Shown here: piece after piece, positions 28,026 to 36,655 of the stretch | How the letters are laid out: every line of letters begins with the position of its first letter | Position numbering within the stretch: the stretch's first letter is position 1 | Origin: Methylococcus mesophilus | GTDB taxonomy: Bacteria > Pseudomonadota > Gammaproteobacteria > Methylococcales > Methylococcaceae | DNA: 64,000 nucleotides | NCBI RefSeq assembly: GCF_026247885.1 | Contig: NZ_CP110921.1 | Coordinates: forward strand, 3,851,501 to 3,915,500 | Direction: 5' to 3' | Notes under the pieces: model-generated | Databases searched by the model: none | What the model saw: the letters and a program-made list of their open reading frames with translations, nothing else | Told to the model about the DNA's origin: nothing | Made by a program: the position numbers and the translations under genes

Positions 28026-28047
28026 GGGGTTTCACGGATCGTAGCAG

Positions 28048-28079
28048 GTGTTTCATGAATGGATCATAAGATGAAACAC
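28048..28079. promoter_or_regulatory. palindromic upstream activator site
   Basis: GTGTTTCAT (28048-28056) and ATGAAACAC (28071-28079) are perfect 9-base inverted arms separated by 14 bases. The site lies about 65-95 bases upstream of the -24/-12 promoter, at enhancer distance, and next to the start of the activator gene, so it could serve both activation and autoregulation. Confidence 0.7.
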
Positions 28080-28141
28080 TCCCAACTGCGCGATGCCGCT
28101 GGATTTACCTAGAGTAGCTGTAAATCATGTAATTAGCCTTG

Positions 28142-28156
28142 TGGCACAGACTTTGA
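28142..28156 (+). promoter_or_regulatory. sigma-54 (-24/-12) promoter of the persulfide dioxygenase operon
   Basis: TGGCAC (28142-28147), five bases, then TTGA (28153-28156). This is the sigma-54 consensus TGGCAC-N5-TTGC with correct spacing and one change in the -12 element (GC to GA). It is 42 bases before the start codon. Confidence 0.7.
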
Positions 28157-28198
28157 CATCGCTATTGAATGAGACAAGGCTTTTTGAAGGAGGGCCGG

Positions 28199-28906
28199 AT
28201 GATTTTCAGACAACTGTTCGAGACCGATACATCGACCTACACCTATCTGCTGGGCTGCGAACGCACCCGGCGTGCGGTGCTGATCGATCCGGTGGACACC
28301 GAGGTCGCACGCTACGAAGACCTGCTACGCGGGCTGGGGCTCAGGCTGGTCTACACTTTGGAAACCCATGTGCACGCCGATCACGTCACCGGAGCTTCGC
28401 TGCTGCGGGAGCGCCTGAACAGCAAAAGCGTGGTGCACAGAGATGCCGGGGCCGGATGCGCCGACCTCATGGTGACCGACGGTGTGCCGCTGCAGGTTGG
28501 CGCTCTGGAGTTCGAAGTGCGCCACACGCCGGGCCATACCGCCGGTTGCGTGAGCTATGTCATGAGCGACCGGGTTTTCACCGGCGACGCCCTGTTCATC
28601 GACGGCTGCGGCCGCACCGATTTCCAGCAGGGCGACGCCGGGCAGCTCTACGATAGCATCCAGCGCCGGCTTTTTTCCCTGCCTCCGGACACCTTGGTCT
28701 ACCCGGGGCACGACTATCACGGCAACACGGTGAGCACGGTCGGCCGCGAGATGGCCCGTAACCCTCGTCTGGGCGGCGGCAGGAGCCGGGAGGAATTCAT
28801 AGCGATCATGAGCGGCCTGGAGTTGGATTATCCGAAATACATCGGGCGGGCACTGCCCGCCAACCAGGCTTGCGGCCGGCTGCCCGCGGCGGAGCCTCAG
28901 GGGTGA
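28199..28906 (+). CDS. persulfide dioxygenase (ETHE1-like)
   Basis: A 235-residue metallo-beta-lactamase-fold enzyme. The metal-site motif THVHADH is at 57-61 and following, then HTPGHTAGC and the ETHE1-specific GDALFIDGCGRTDFQQGD and YPGHDY. Enzymes of this type oxidise glutathione persulfide to sulfite with one non-heme iron. AAGGAGG precedes the ATG at 28199. The next gene is a sulfite-exporter-like permease 7 bases downstream, which would remove the product. The -24/-12 promoter and divergent activator suggest induction by sulfane sulfur. Confidence 0.88.
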   Translation: MIFRQLFETDTSTYTYLLGCERTRRAVLIDPVDTEVARYEDLLRGLGLRLVYTLETHVHADHVTGASLLRERLNSKSVVHRDAGAGCADLMVTDGVPLQVGALEFEVRHTPGHTAGCVSYVMSDRVFTGDALFIDGCGRTDFQQGDAGQLYDSIQRRLFSLPPDTLVYPGHDYHGNTVSTVGREMARNPRLGGGRSREEFIAIMSGLELDYPKYIGRALPANQACGRLPAAEPQG

Positions 28907-28913
28907 TCTACCG

Positions 28914-29819
28914 ATGACCTTGGCGCTCGTATTGGCTCTGGGAATCGGCCTCCTTCTGGGGCTGCTGGGCGGCGGCGGTTCGGTGTTGATGGTGCCGATG
29001 CTGGTCTACGTCGCCGGATTTTCTCCCAAGGAGGCGATCACGACGTCGCTGGTCGTGGTCGGTTTCACCAGCCTGACGGCGCTGATCGGCCACGTCCGGG
29101 GCGGCCGGGTCTGCTGGAAGATGGGGGCGGTGTTCGGTCTGGCGGGAGCGGCCGGCGCCTATGGTGGCGGCCGGACCGCAGCGGTGCTGCCGGGCGGAAT
29201 CCTGTTGATCCTGTTCGGACTGGTGATGCTGGGGACCTCCGTGGCCATGCTGCGAGGGCGCCGCGGCGTCGATGGTCCTTCAGGCAGGGCAACGATGTGC
29301 CCTTTGAGGCTGCCGCTCTTTGCCGTGCTGTTCGATGGCGCCCTGGTGGGAGCCTTGACGGGACTGGTCGGTGCGGGCGGCGGCTTCATGGTCGTGCCGG
29401 CGCTGAACCTGCTCGGCCGCTTGCCGATGCACGCGGCCGTCGCGACCTCGCTCCTGGTGGTCGCTATGAATTCGCTGGCCGCCTTGCTGGGCTATGCCGG
29501 CCATGTCCAAATTCGCTACGACCTTGCCGCCCCGATTGCGGGAACGGCGGTAGCCGGGAGCCTGGTCGGCGGATTACTGGCCGCGCGCCTGGGCGGAAAG
29601 ATCTTGCGCCGGATGTTCGGCGGATTCGTTGCGCTGGTCGCGGTGTTTCTGCTGTATCGCGAGCTTACGCCGGACAGGCTGGACGAGATCGGCGACCTGG
29701 CGTCAGCCCACCCGGACTTTTTCCGCGGCGCCGCGGCTGTGCTGGTGGCGATGCTGCTGTCCAGGCTGCGCGGATGGCTCCATTCGCGCTACTTCGGTGC
29801 CGGCAGTGCGGTCCATTAG
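28914..29819 (+). CDS. TauE/SafE-family permease, probable sulfite exporter
   Basis: A 301-residue inner-membrane protein with eight or nine helices in two related halves, each with a glycine-rich motif: GIGLLLGLLGGGGSVLMVPM and ALTGLVGAGGGFMVVPAL. These are typical of TauE/SafE proteins, several of which export sulfite or organosulfonates. Its position 7 bases after persulfide dioxygenase supports sulfite as the substrate, by inference. Some annotations call similar proteins DUF81. Confidence 0.82.
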   Translation: MTLALVLALGIGLLLGLLGGGGSVLMVPMLVYVAGFSPKEAITTSLVVVGFTSLTALIGHVRGGRVCWKMGAVFGLAGAAGAYGGGRTAAVLPGGILLILFGLVMLGTSVAMLRGRRGVDGPSGRATMCPLRLPLFAVLFDGALVGALTGLVGAGGGFMVVPALNLLGRLPMHAAVATSLLVVAMNSLAALLGYAGHVQIRYDLAAPIAGTAVAGSLVGGLLAARLGGKILRRMFGGFVALVAVFLLYRELTPDRLDEIGDLASAHPDFFRGAAAVLVAMLLSRLRGWLHSRYFGAGSAVH

Positions 29820-29833
29820 CGAGGTGTCGGGCT

Positions 29834-29953
29834 ATGCCGAAAAAGCATGCGGTCCGTGTGGTGAAAATCCCGAAAGGGTGTACGATTGCCGCATTCGCGC
29901 CTGCCGGCCACGGTCAGCGGCCTGATTCCGACGGAATGCGAGGGATCTCATGA
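29834..29953 (+). CDS. possible 39-residue small protein between the exporter and cydP
   Basis: An ATG at 29834 with GAGGTG at good ribosome-binding distance opens a 39-residue frame, basic at the N-terminus (MPKKHAVRVVKIPKG). Its TGA overlaps the cydP ATG (ATGA at 29950). It starts 14 bases after the exporter stop. No membrane helix or known motif is present. It may be a real small protein, or a translational-coupling leader for cydP, or chance. Confidence 0.35.
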   Translation: MPKKHAVRVVKIPKGCTIAAFAPAGHGQRPDSDGMRGIS

Positions 29954-30216
29954 AGCCATACGATGGGTTTCGTTCTGTCTCGGCTGCAGCGCAGCAGGCC
30001 GGCGTGACCGCATTTCGGCGCCTGGCCTTAGCTGGCCGGCGTTCTCCGCTGGCGCGGGAAATCACCCTCGCCTTACTGTTCAAGATGATCGTGCTGTCGG
30101 GCCTGTGGGCGCTGTTCTTCCGCTCACATCCGGATGCACGGGAACCTCCGCGTCCGGCGATTCTGCTCGGTTCCAGTTCTCTTTCCTCTCCCAACCAGGA
30201 GGCGCTCAAGCCATGA
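29950..30216 (+). CDS. CydP-like small subunit or assembly protein of cytochrome bd
   Basis: An 88-residue protein with one membrane helix at about 40-58 (ITLALLFKMIVLSGLWALFF). That segment and its position directly before cydA fit the CydP family of putative small cytochrome-oxidase subunits. The first 35 residues are basic and Ala-rich and may not be part of the conserved domain. The stop overlaps the cydA ATG (ATGA), with AGGAGG 10 bases before that ATG inside this gene, so cydA translation is coupled. Confidence 0.7.
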   Translation: MKPYDGFRSVSAAAQQAGVTAFRRLALAGRRSPLAREITLALLFKMIVLSGLWALFFRSHPDAREPPRPAILLGSSSLSSPNQEALKP

Positions 30217-31790
30217 TCGGTGAAGACATCGTCAACCTTTCCAGGCTGCAATTCGGCCTGACCGCGCTCTACCATTTCTTGTTCGTGCCCTTGACCCTGG
30301 GGCTGGCTTTCCTGTTGGCCATCATGGAATCGGTCTACGTGATGACCGGCAAGGAAGTGTACAAGGACATGACCCGGTTCTGGGGCAAGTTGTTCGGCAT
30401 CAACTTCGCCATGGGGGTAACGACCGGCATCACCCTGGAATTCCAGTTCGGTACCAACTGGTCCTATTACTCGCATTACGTCGGCGATATCTTCGGCCCC
30501 ATTCTGGCCAGCGAAGGCCTGATGTCGTTCTTTCTGGAGTCGACTTTCGTCGGCCTGTTCTTCTTCGGTTGGGACCGCATGAGCCGGGTGCAGCATTTGT
30601 CCGTCACCTGGCTGCTGGCGCTGGGCACCAACACTTCGGCGTTGTGGATTCTGATTGCCAATGCCTGGATGCAGCATCCGGTGGGCACGGAATTCAACTA
30701 TGAGACCCTGCGCATGGAGCTGACCAGCTTCGCCGACGTGTTTTTCAATCCCGTGGCCCAGGTCAAGTTCGTGCACACGGTCGCGGCCGGTTATGTCACC
30801 GGAGCAATGTTCGTCCTCGGGATATCCTCTTGGTATCTGCTGAACGGGAGGGATACAGGCTTCGCACGCCGTTCCTTCTCGATCGCAGCGGCGTTCGGCT
30901 TGGCCTCGATCCTTTCGGTCATCGTGCTGGGCGATGAGAGCGGTTATACCGACGGCGAGGTGCAAAAGGTCAAGCTGGCCGCCATCGAGGGGGCTTGGGA
31001 AACCGAAAAGCCGCCGGCAGCGTTCACCGTCGTCGGATTTCCGGATCAGGACCGGCAGGAAACCCGCTATGCGCTACGGATACCGTACGTGCTCGGCCTG
31101 ATCGCGACGCGATCCATCGACGAAGAGGTCAAGGGGTTGAAGGAACTGCGGGAATCCAGTCTGGCCCATATCCGCAGCGGCCAGATCGCTTACGGGGCGC
31201 TTGAGCGAATTAGAGGGGGCGACGCCAGCCCGGCGGTGAAGGCCGATTTTGAACAACACAAGGCGGATCTGGGCTTCGCCCTGCTGCTTGCGAAGTACAC
31301 GGAAGGGGTCGCCGGGGCGGGCGAAGACCTGGTGCAGAAGGCTGCGGCCGATACCATACCTCGTGTCGCTCCGCTGTTCTGGACGTTCCGCATCATGGTG
31401 GCCTGCGGCTTCACCATGCTGTTCGTCTTCGTGATGGCCTTCTATTACTGCGCGACACGGGTGGCGGATCGCAAGCGCTGGCTGCTGAAACTGGCAGTCT
31501 GGTCCATTCCGCTGCCCTGGGTCGCAGCGGAAACCGGGTGGTTCGTCGCCGAATACGGCCGCCAGCCCTGGACCATTTCCGGCGTGCTTCCGACGCATTT
31601 GAGCACCTCGTCGATCAGCGCCGGAGAACTCTGGTTCAGCATCGCCGGCTTCGCGTTCTTCTATACGGCGCTCCTGGTGATTGAACTTTACCTCATGCTC
31701 AAATACGTGAAGCTCGGACCGAGCAGCCTGCACACCGGACGATACCACTTCGAGCGGCCGGCAGCGGCGCTCTCCAATTCAGCAGCTTGA
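30213..31790 (+). CDS. cydA: cytochrome bd ubiquinol oxidase subunit I
   Basis: The quinol-oxidising, heme-bearing subunit, 525 residues, close to the length of E. coli CydA. It begins with LSRLQFGLTALYHFLFVPLT, where His is an early heme ligand. Other landmarks are GTNWSYYSHYVGDIFG, FFLESTFVGLFFFGWDR, and VAAETGWFVAEYGRQPW with GVLPT. The insert between about 245 and 370 is a long Q-loop as in the E. coli enzyme. ATG 30213 is in ATGA overlap with cydP. It works with CydB and CydX in the cytoplasmic membrane; bd oxidases resist sulfide and nitric oxide. Confidence 0.96.
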   Translation: MIGEDIVNLSRLQFGLTALYHFLFVPLTLGLAFLLAIMESVYVMTGKEVYKDMTRFWGKLFGINFAMGVTTGITLEFQFGTNWSYYSHYVGDIFGPILASEGLMSFFLESTFVGLFFFGWDRMSRVQHLSVTWLLALGTNTSALWILIANAWMQHPVGTEFNYETLRMELTSFADVFFNPVAQVKFVHTVAAGYVTGAMFVLGISSWYLLNGRDTGFARRSFSIAAAFGLASILSVIVLGDESGYTDGEVQKVKLAAIEGAWETEKPPAAFTVVGFPDQDRQETRYALRIPYVLGLIATRSIDEEVKGLKELRESSLAHIRSGQIAYGALERIRGGDASPAVKADFEQHKADLGFALLLAKYTEGVAGAGEDLVQKAAADTIPRVAPLFWTFRIMVACGFTMLFVFVMAFYYCATRVADRKRWLLKLAVWSIPLPWVAAETGWFVAEYGRQPWTISGVLPTHLSTSSISAGELWFSIAGFAFFYTALLVIELYLMLKYVKLGPSSLHTGRYHFERPAAALSNSAA

Positions 31791-31809
31791 CAAGCGTCGG
31801 GAGGTCCAC

Positions 31810-32946
31810 ATGTTCGACTATGAAACCATGCGGGTGATCTGGTGGGTGATCACCGGAGCGGTGGCGACGGGATTCGTCCTCACCGTGGGATTCGATTTCG
31901 GCATCGGCGCCCTGCTGCCATTCGTAGGCCGTAACGATGTCGAACGGCGGGTGGTGATCAACACCATCGGCCCGACCTGGGACGGCAATCAGGTCTGGCT
32001 GATCCTGCTCGGCGGCGCCATTTTTGCGGTGTGGCCGGCGGTTTATGCGACGCTGTTCTCGGGGCTCTACATCGCTATGCTGCTGGTGCTTTATACCCTG
32101 TTTTTCCGGCCGGTCGGCTTCGACTACCGCAGCAAGCTGGAGTCTCCCCAGTGGCGCAACGCCTGGGACTGGGGGCTGTTCATCGGCGGTGCGGTGCCGC
32201 CGGTCCTCATGGGCGTCCTGGTCGGCAACCTGCTGGTCGGCTTGCCGTTCCACCTCGACGGGAGTCTCCGCACCTTCTATGACGGCAGCTTCTTCGGTCT
32301 GCTGATGCCGTTTCCCCTGCTCTGCGGCGTGATCGGCCTGCTGGCTTGCGTGTTTCACGGCGCGGTTTACCTGAGTTGCCGGACCGAAGGTGTGATCGAG
32401 CAGCGTGCCCGGCGCGTCGCCGCGATCGGCGGCGTGGTCCTGGTCGTGCTGATCGTGCTCGCCGCCGCATGGGTGATCCTCGGCATTCCGCGCCCGGAAA
32501 TCCTGACCATGGCCGGGCCCAGTGCGCCGTCCAACCCGATGGCGAAAACGGTCGATTTTTCCGGCAGCTGGCTGGCGAACTTCCAGGCGCATCCACGCAT
32601 GTTCGTCGCTCCCGCGCTGGCGGTGCTGGGGGTGCCCGCTGCGGCGGCGTTTGCCGCCACCGGCCGTTCCGCTGCGGCTTTCGCCGCCAGTGCGGTGGGC
32701 ATCGGCGGCCTGCTCTGGACGGTAGGATTCGGCCTGTTCCCTTTCATGCTGATCTCGACCACCGATCCCCGCAGCAGCCTGACGATCTGGGACGCCAGTG
32801 CGAGCCATCTGAACCTGCAATGGTCTCTGGCGATTACCCTGGTGTTTCTGCCCATCGTATTGCTCTATACCCAATGGGCCTATCGGGTGATCTGGGGCAA
32901 GGTCACGGCCGCGGACATCGCCAAGGGCGAACATACGCTTTATTGA
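31810..32946 (+). CDS. cydB: cytochrome bd ubiquinol oxidase subunit II
   Basis: A 378-residue partner of CydA with about eight helices. It begins MFDYETMRVIWW, and TVGFDFGIGALLPFVGRNDVERRVVINTIGPTWDGNQVWLI is characteristic (conserved GPxWDGNxVWLI). GGGAGGTC precedes the ATG. It follows cydA by 19 bases and is followed by cydX after 31. Confidence 0.96.
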   Translation: MFDYETMRVIWWVITGAVATGFVLTVGFDFGIGALLPFVGRNDVERRVVINTIGPTWDGNQVWLILLGGAIFAVWPAVYATLFSGLYIAMLLVLYTLFFRPVGFDYRSKLESPQWRNAWDWGLFIGGAVPPVLMGVLVGNLLVGLPFHLDGSLRTFYDGSFFGLLMPFPLLCGVIGLLACVFHGAVYLSCRTEGVIEQRARRVAAIGGVVLVVLIVLAAAWVILGIPRPEILTMAGPSAPSNPMAKTVDFSGSWLANFQAHPRMFVAPALAVLGVPAAAAFAATGRSAAAFAASAVGIGGLLWTVGFGLFPFMLISTTDPRSSLTIWDASASHLNLQWSLAITLVFLPIVLLYTQWAYRVIWGKVTAADIAKGEHTLY

Positions 32947-32977
32947 CGGTTTGATGAAACGATCGGGGAGGTGTGAG

Positions 32978-33100
32978 ATGTGGTATTTCGCATGGATACT
33001 CGGGGTGGGTTTCGCCTGCGCATTCGGTGTCATCAATGCCATGTGGCTGGAATCGGTCTGTGACATCGACGATCAGGGCTCGAGCGGCGCCGAAAATTGA
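32978..33100 (+). CDS. cydX: cytochrome bd small subunit CydX
   Basis: A 40-residue single-helix protein that starts MWYFAWILGVGFACAFGVIN, nearly the same as E. coli CydX in its first nine residues and with the same Glu after the helix (MWLESV). CydX stabilises the heme groups of cytochrome bd. GGGGAGGTGTGAG precedes the ATG. It closes the cydPABX set. Confidence 0.92.
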   Translation: MWYFAWILGVGFACAFGVINAMWLESVCDIDDQGSSGAEN

Positions 33101-33178
33101 CGGATACGGCGTGATCGTCCGGAGCCCTCCGGGCGGCCGGCCGGAGTCCAAATAGCGAATTTTTCCAGGAGTTGCATC

Positions 33179-33454
33179 ATGAAGCGGAGTATTTCAAGCG
33201 TCCTGGCCTTTGCCGGTGCGCTGGCGCTGTCGGCCGGCGTCACGGCCGGTGAAGACTTGGCCGAGTCGCAGCTGCCGAAAGCGGTGCTGAACACCTTCAA
33301 GGCGGTTTATCCGAATGCGACCGACGTCGAGTACGAGAAGAAAGTGAAACACGGCGAGACCGTCTACGAAATCGAGTTCAAGGACAAGGGCGTGGAGCGC
33401 GAGATCGTGTACAGCGCCGACGGAAAGGTGTTGAAGGCTGAATTCGACGATTAG
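33179..33454 (+). CDS. secreted PepSY-like protein
   Basis: A 91-residue protein with a signal peptide (residues 1-23, ending SAGVTAGED). The mature part has the PepSY-like pattern of one helix and a beta-sheet: LPKAVLNTFKAVYPNATDVEYEKKV, then YEIEFKDKGVEREIVYSADGKVLKAEFDD. Such proteins occur in the periplasm; some bind or inhibit other proteins, but the function here is unknown. CAGGAG precedes the ATG. It lies 78 bases after cydX and could be on the same transcript. Confidence 0.78.
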   Translation: MKRSISSVLAFAGALALSAGVTAGEDLAESQLPKAVLNTFKAVYPNATDVEYEKKVKHGETVYEIEFKDKGVEREIVYSADGKVLKAEFDD

Positions 33455-33547
33455 GGACGATCCGCTGCGGCAGCGAAATTGAACACGGCTGTGGCGATGC
33501 CACGGGTCCCGCTCGATGACGGTTGAGAAGGCACGCTGTTCCCCACC

Positions 33548-34129
33548 GTGCGGCTGATTACCGAAGACGGCGAGCTGGATTTGATCGAGGGATTCCTCAA
33601 GGGGGATGAGAGCGCGGCTTTCGGTTCACGCCTACTCGGCGAACTGGCTTGGCAGGGCGAGGAAATCCCACTGTTCGGACGGAGGGTGGCAGTGCCGCGC
33701 CTCCTGTGCTGGTATGGCGATCCGGGTGCGGTCTATCGCTATTCCGGCGTCTCCCACGAACCATTGCCCTGGCACGAGGTGCTTGCCGATTTGCGGACCC
33801 GCATCGAGGCGTTCAGCGGGCATGCTTTCAACGCCGTCCTTTGCAACCGCTACCGCACCGGCCGGGACTCGATGGGCTGGCACGCCGACGACGAGCCCGA
33901 GCTCGGCGAACGCCCGTTCATCGCGTCGTTGAGCCTGGGAGCGGAACGCCTGTTCCGGATTCGCCACCGCCGCACTGCCCGGACCCTGGACGTGCCGCTG
34001 CGGGATGGGGACCTGCTGCTGATGGGCGGGGATCTGCAGTCCCATTGGAGGCACTCTATTCCCAAGACCGCCAGGCCTTGCGGCGAACGCATCAACCTCA
34101 CGTTCCGCCGCATCGTGCCGCGTTCCTGA
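33548..34129 (+). CDS. alpha-ketoglutarate-dependent dioxygenase AlkB-type
   Basis: A 193-residue oxidative DNA/RNA demethylase. Iron ligands are H112 and D114 (WHADDE) and H169 (HWRHSIPK); the 2-oxoglutarate-binding arginines are R181 and R187 in RINLTFR. The nucleotide-recognition lid has PRLLCWYG. The pattern is nearer AlkBH2/3-like proteins than E. coli AlkB. The start is GTG at 33548; the nearest upstream ATG is in another frame. It is not next to an ada gene. It ends 11 bases before the convergent opgD. Confidence 0.9.
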   Translation: MRLITEDGELDLIEGFLKGDESAAFGSRLLGELAWQGEEIPLFGRRVAVPRLLCWYGDPGAVYRYSGVSHEPLPWHEVLADLRTRIEAFSGHAFNAVLCNRYRTGRDSMGWHADDEPELGERPFIASLSLGAERLFRIRHRRTARTLDVPLRDGDLLLMGGDLQSHWRHSIPKTARPCGERINLTFRRIVPRS

Positions 34130-34140
34130 AGGGCGCCGGC

Positions 34141-35721
34141 TCAGAACGGGTGGTACTGGTACAGCCAGGTTTCGGACATCACCTCATCCTTGTAGCGCAA
34201 ATAGCAGCGGATTTCGACCGGGTCCGGCCCCGTCACCGCCAGGTCGAAATGGGTACGCCAATGGCCCGGCACGTCATCCGGCACGGCTTCGATTTCGATT
34301 CGCGACAATTCGCCCCGGGTCGCGGTGATGACCGGCTCCGGCTTTTCGCCGAAGGGCAGTTTGGCCAGCGGCTTGCCCAGGAATTCGACCATGAATTTGC
34401 GTACGCCCTTGGGACGCGGCTTGCCGGGCTGGCCGCCGTTGCCGAGCCGGGTCGCCACACAGCGCGCCAGGGGACTCGGGAAAGGCTCGTCCGCCAGCCA
34501 ATGGATGCGGTAGCGCAGGTCGTAAGTATTACCAGCCGCGGCGGGCTCCTTCGGCACCCACATCGCCACGATGTTGTCGTGGATCTCGTCGTCGGTGGGG
34601 ATTTCGGTGAGTTGCACCGCGCCCTCGCCCCAGTCGCCGAGCGGTTCCACCCAGGCCGATGGGCGCAGGTGATAGCGCACGCCGTCCTGGTAGTGGTCGA
34701 GCACCCGGTCGCGCTGACCGAGGCCGAAGCCTTTGGGTGATTTGTCGGCAAAGCTGGATACCTGGATGCCGGCCGGATTGTTGAGCGGCCGCCAGATGTG
34801 TTCGCCGACGCCGGTCCACAGCGCCAAGCCGTCGGAGTCGTGCACTTCGGGGCGCCAGTCGACCGCGGTGGGCTTTGCGGATTCGGAGAACCAGTACATC
34901 GAAGTCAGCGGTGCGATCCCCAAACGCTCGATGTCTCTGCGCAGGAACAGAGCGGCTTCGATTTCCATGATCACGCCTTTGGTCCGCTTGAGCGAGAACT
35001 TGTAGGCGCCGGTCAGGCTGGGGCCATCCAGCAGGGCATACACGATCATGGGATCGTCGGCCTTGGTCCCGGCTTCGAACCAGAACGAGACGAAATCCGG
35101 GAACTCCTCCGGATTGGAGGTCCCGGGATTCAGCGCGATGCCGCGCGCCGACAGGCCGACCTGGCCCAATTCGCCGATGGCACGGAAATACGAGGCGCCG
35201 AGGAAAGTGACCCAGGGTTCGCGTTTCTTCCAGTCGGAACCCTTGCGGCTCTCGTGCACCCAGAAGCCCGCGAAGGCCGAGGGGCTGGCCGGAAGGTCCC
35301 TGGCTACATGGTCCGGTCCCGTGGTGAAGAGCTTGGGATCGTACAAGAGTTCCCGGGACGTGCCTTTCTCGACGACGTTCATCGTCACCGTCTTCGGGAA
35401 GAACATGCCGACGTGCTGGAACGAGATCGGGTAGCTACCGCCGGTTTCGGCCCACAGGGCTGCCTCCTTGCGATATTGCAGTTTGCCGTGGGCGTCGTAG
35501 TCGATCTGTTTGACGATCTCCGGATTGGGCTGGGGAGGTGGCGCATATTCGCGGCTGGCCCGTTCGCGCGCCAGCGCTTTCAGCGTCTCGAAGGAGAACG
35601 GGGCGGGCGCCCCGAATTTGAGTCCGGTTTCAGGTTCGGCATGAACCATGCCGGCTTTGAACAGCGAAAGCGCATTCACCGCGACGGCGAGTTGAAGGAA
35701 ATGGCGGCGGCTGAGACTCAT
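34141..35721 (-). CDS. periplasmic glucan biosynthesis protein (OpgD/MdoD-like)
   Basis: A 526-residue periplasmic protein needed for osmoregulated periplasmic glucans. The N-terminus MSLSRRHFLQLAVAVNAL is a twin-arginine signal with SRRHFLQL, typical of OpgD rather than the Sec-exported OpgG. The MdoG domain covers almost all of the mature protein (SYPISFQHVGMFFPKTV, GASYFRAIGELGQVGLSARG, GDWGEGAVQLTEIPTDDEIHDNIVAMWVP). No opgH glucosyltransferase gene is adjacent. Confidence 0.85.
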   Translation of the reverse strand: MSLSRRHFLQLAVAVNALSLFKAGMVHAEPETGLKFGAPAPFSFETLKALARERASREYAPPPQPNPEIVKQIDYDAHGKLQYRKEAALWAETGGSYPISFQHVGMFFPKTVTMNVVEKGTSRELLYDPKLFTTGPDHVARDLPASPSAFAGFWVHESRKGSDWKKREPWVTFLGASYFRAIGELGQVGLSARGIALNPGTSNPEEFPDFVSFWFEAGTKADDPMIVYALLDGPSLTGAYKFSLKRTKGVIMEIEAALFLRRDIERLGIAPLTSMYWFSESAKPTAVDWRPEVHDSDGLALWTGVGEHIWRPLNNPAGIQVSSFADKSPKGFGLGQRDRVLDHYQDGVRYHLRPSAWVEPLGDWGEGAVQLTEIPTDDEIHDNIVAMWVPKEPAAAGNTYDLRYRIHWLADEPFPSPLARCVATRLGNGGQPGKPRPKGVRKFMVEFLGKPLAKLPFGEKPEPVITATRGELSRIEIEAVPDDVPGHWRTHFDLAVTGPDPVEIRCYLRYKDEVMSETWLYQYHPF

Positions 35722-35835
35722 GGGATCGAATCGTCCTGCAGGATCGTTGTTGAGGAAGGCGGCGAGGCGTCGAGTTCCCCCGCCGGAGCGGCGCCTATTC
35801 TAAGGCCGCGCCGGCAGTACTCAAGAGGGGGCCGG

Positions 35836-36618
35836 TCAGAGTACGAACTTGCAGCCGATCAGCAGGAGGAGCGAGGCGAGCGCCGGCCGCAGCAGCCATT
35901 CCGGAATCCTGGCACTCAGGTGGCTGCCCAGGTAGATGCCGGGGAGCGAGCCCACCAGGAGGCTGCCGAGAAGGGTGAAATCGACGTTGCCCATGTGCAG
36001 ATGTCCCAGGCCGGCGACGGCGGTCAGCGGGATCGCGTGCGCCAGGTCGGTCCCCACGATGCGGACCGTCGCCAGGCGCGGGTACAGGAACAGTAGCGCC
36101 ACCGTACCCAAGGCGCCGGCGCCGACCGAGGAAAGGGTGACCAGTACGCCCAGAATGAGGCCGACCAACACCGTCAGCAGGCCCTGCCAGCGTCCGAAAC
36201 GCTCCGTATGGGTCATTCGTTGCGTGGCCGATTTGTGAGCGAGTCGTTTGCGCAGCAGCAGCGACAGGCCGGTGAAGATCAAGGCGACGCCCAGGGTCGT
36301 GGTGATGATGGCGGTTACCGATTCATCTTTCTCGAAGACGGTTTCCAGCAGGTAGATGACCGCCAGTGCGGCGGGAATGCTGCCCAGCGCCAGTTGCAAC
36401 ACGATTTTCCATTCGACCGACCGGTGGGAGCGGTGATGAACGAGGACGCCGCCGCCCTTGGTAATCGCGGCGAACAGGAGATCGGTCCCTACCGCTGTTT
36501 TGGGAGCGAACCCGAACATGAAGACCAGCAGGGGGGTCATCAGCGAGCCGCCGCCGACGCCGGTCAGACCGACCAGGAACCCCACCAGCAGTCCAGACAT
36601 TGCGTATGCAGTAGTCAT
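35836..36618 (-). CDS. TauE/SafE-family sulfite-exporter-like permease
   Basis: A 260-residue inner-membrane protein with eight helices, beginning MTTAYAMSGLLVGFLVGLTG. The paired glycine motifs are GLTGVGGGSLMTPLLVFMFG and VTLSSVGAGALGTVALL. AAAGG lies before the ATG at 36618. It is only distantly like the exporter at 28914 and is not next to sulfur-oxidation genes, so its substrate is open. Confidence 0.8.
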   Translation of the reverse strand: MTTAYAMSGLLVGFLVGLTGVGGGSLMTPLLVFMFGFAPKTAVGTDLLFAAITKGGGVLVHHRSHRSVEWKIVLQLALGSIPAALAVIYLLETVFEKDESVTAIITTTLGVALIFTGLSLLLRKRLAHKSATQRMTHTERFGRWQGLLTVLVGLILGVLVTLSSVGAGALGTVALLFLYPRLATVRIVGTDLAHAIPLTAVAGLGHLHMGNVDFTLLGSLLVGSLPGIYLGSHLSARIPEWLLRPALASLLLLIGCKFVL

Positions 36619-36655
36619 GACCTTTTCCGGCAAAAAGTCCGCAGTCTATCGGAGT

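Noticed and set aside
33516-33547. Upstream ATG for alkB
   Set aside because: It is in a different frame from the AlkB protein; the GTG at 33548 is in frame.
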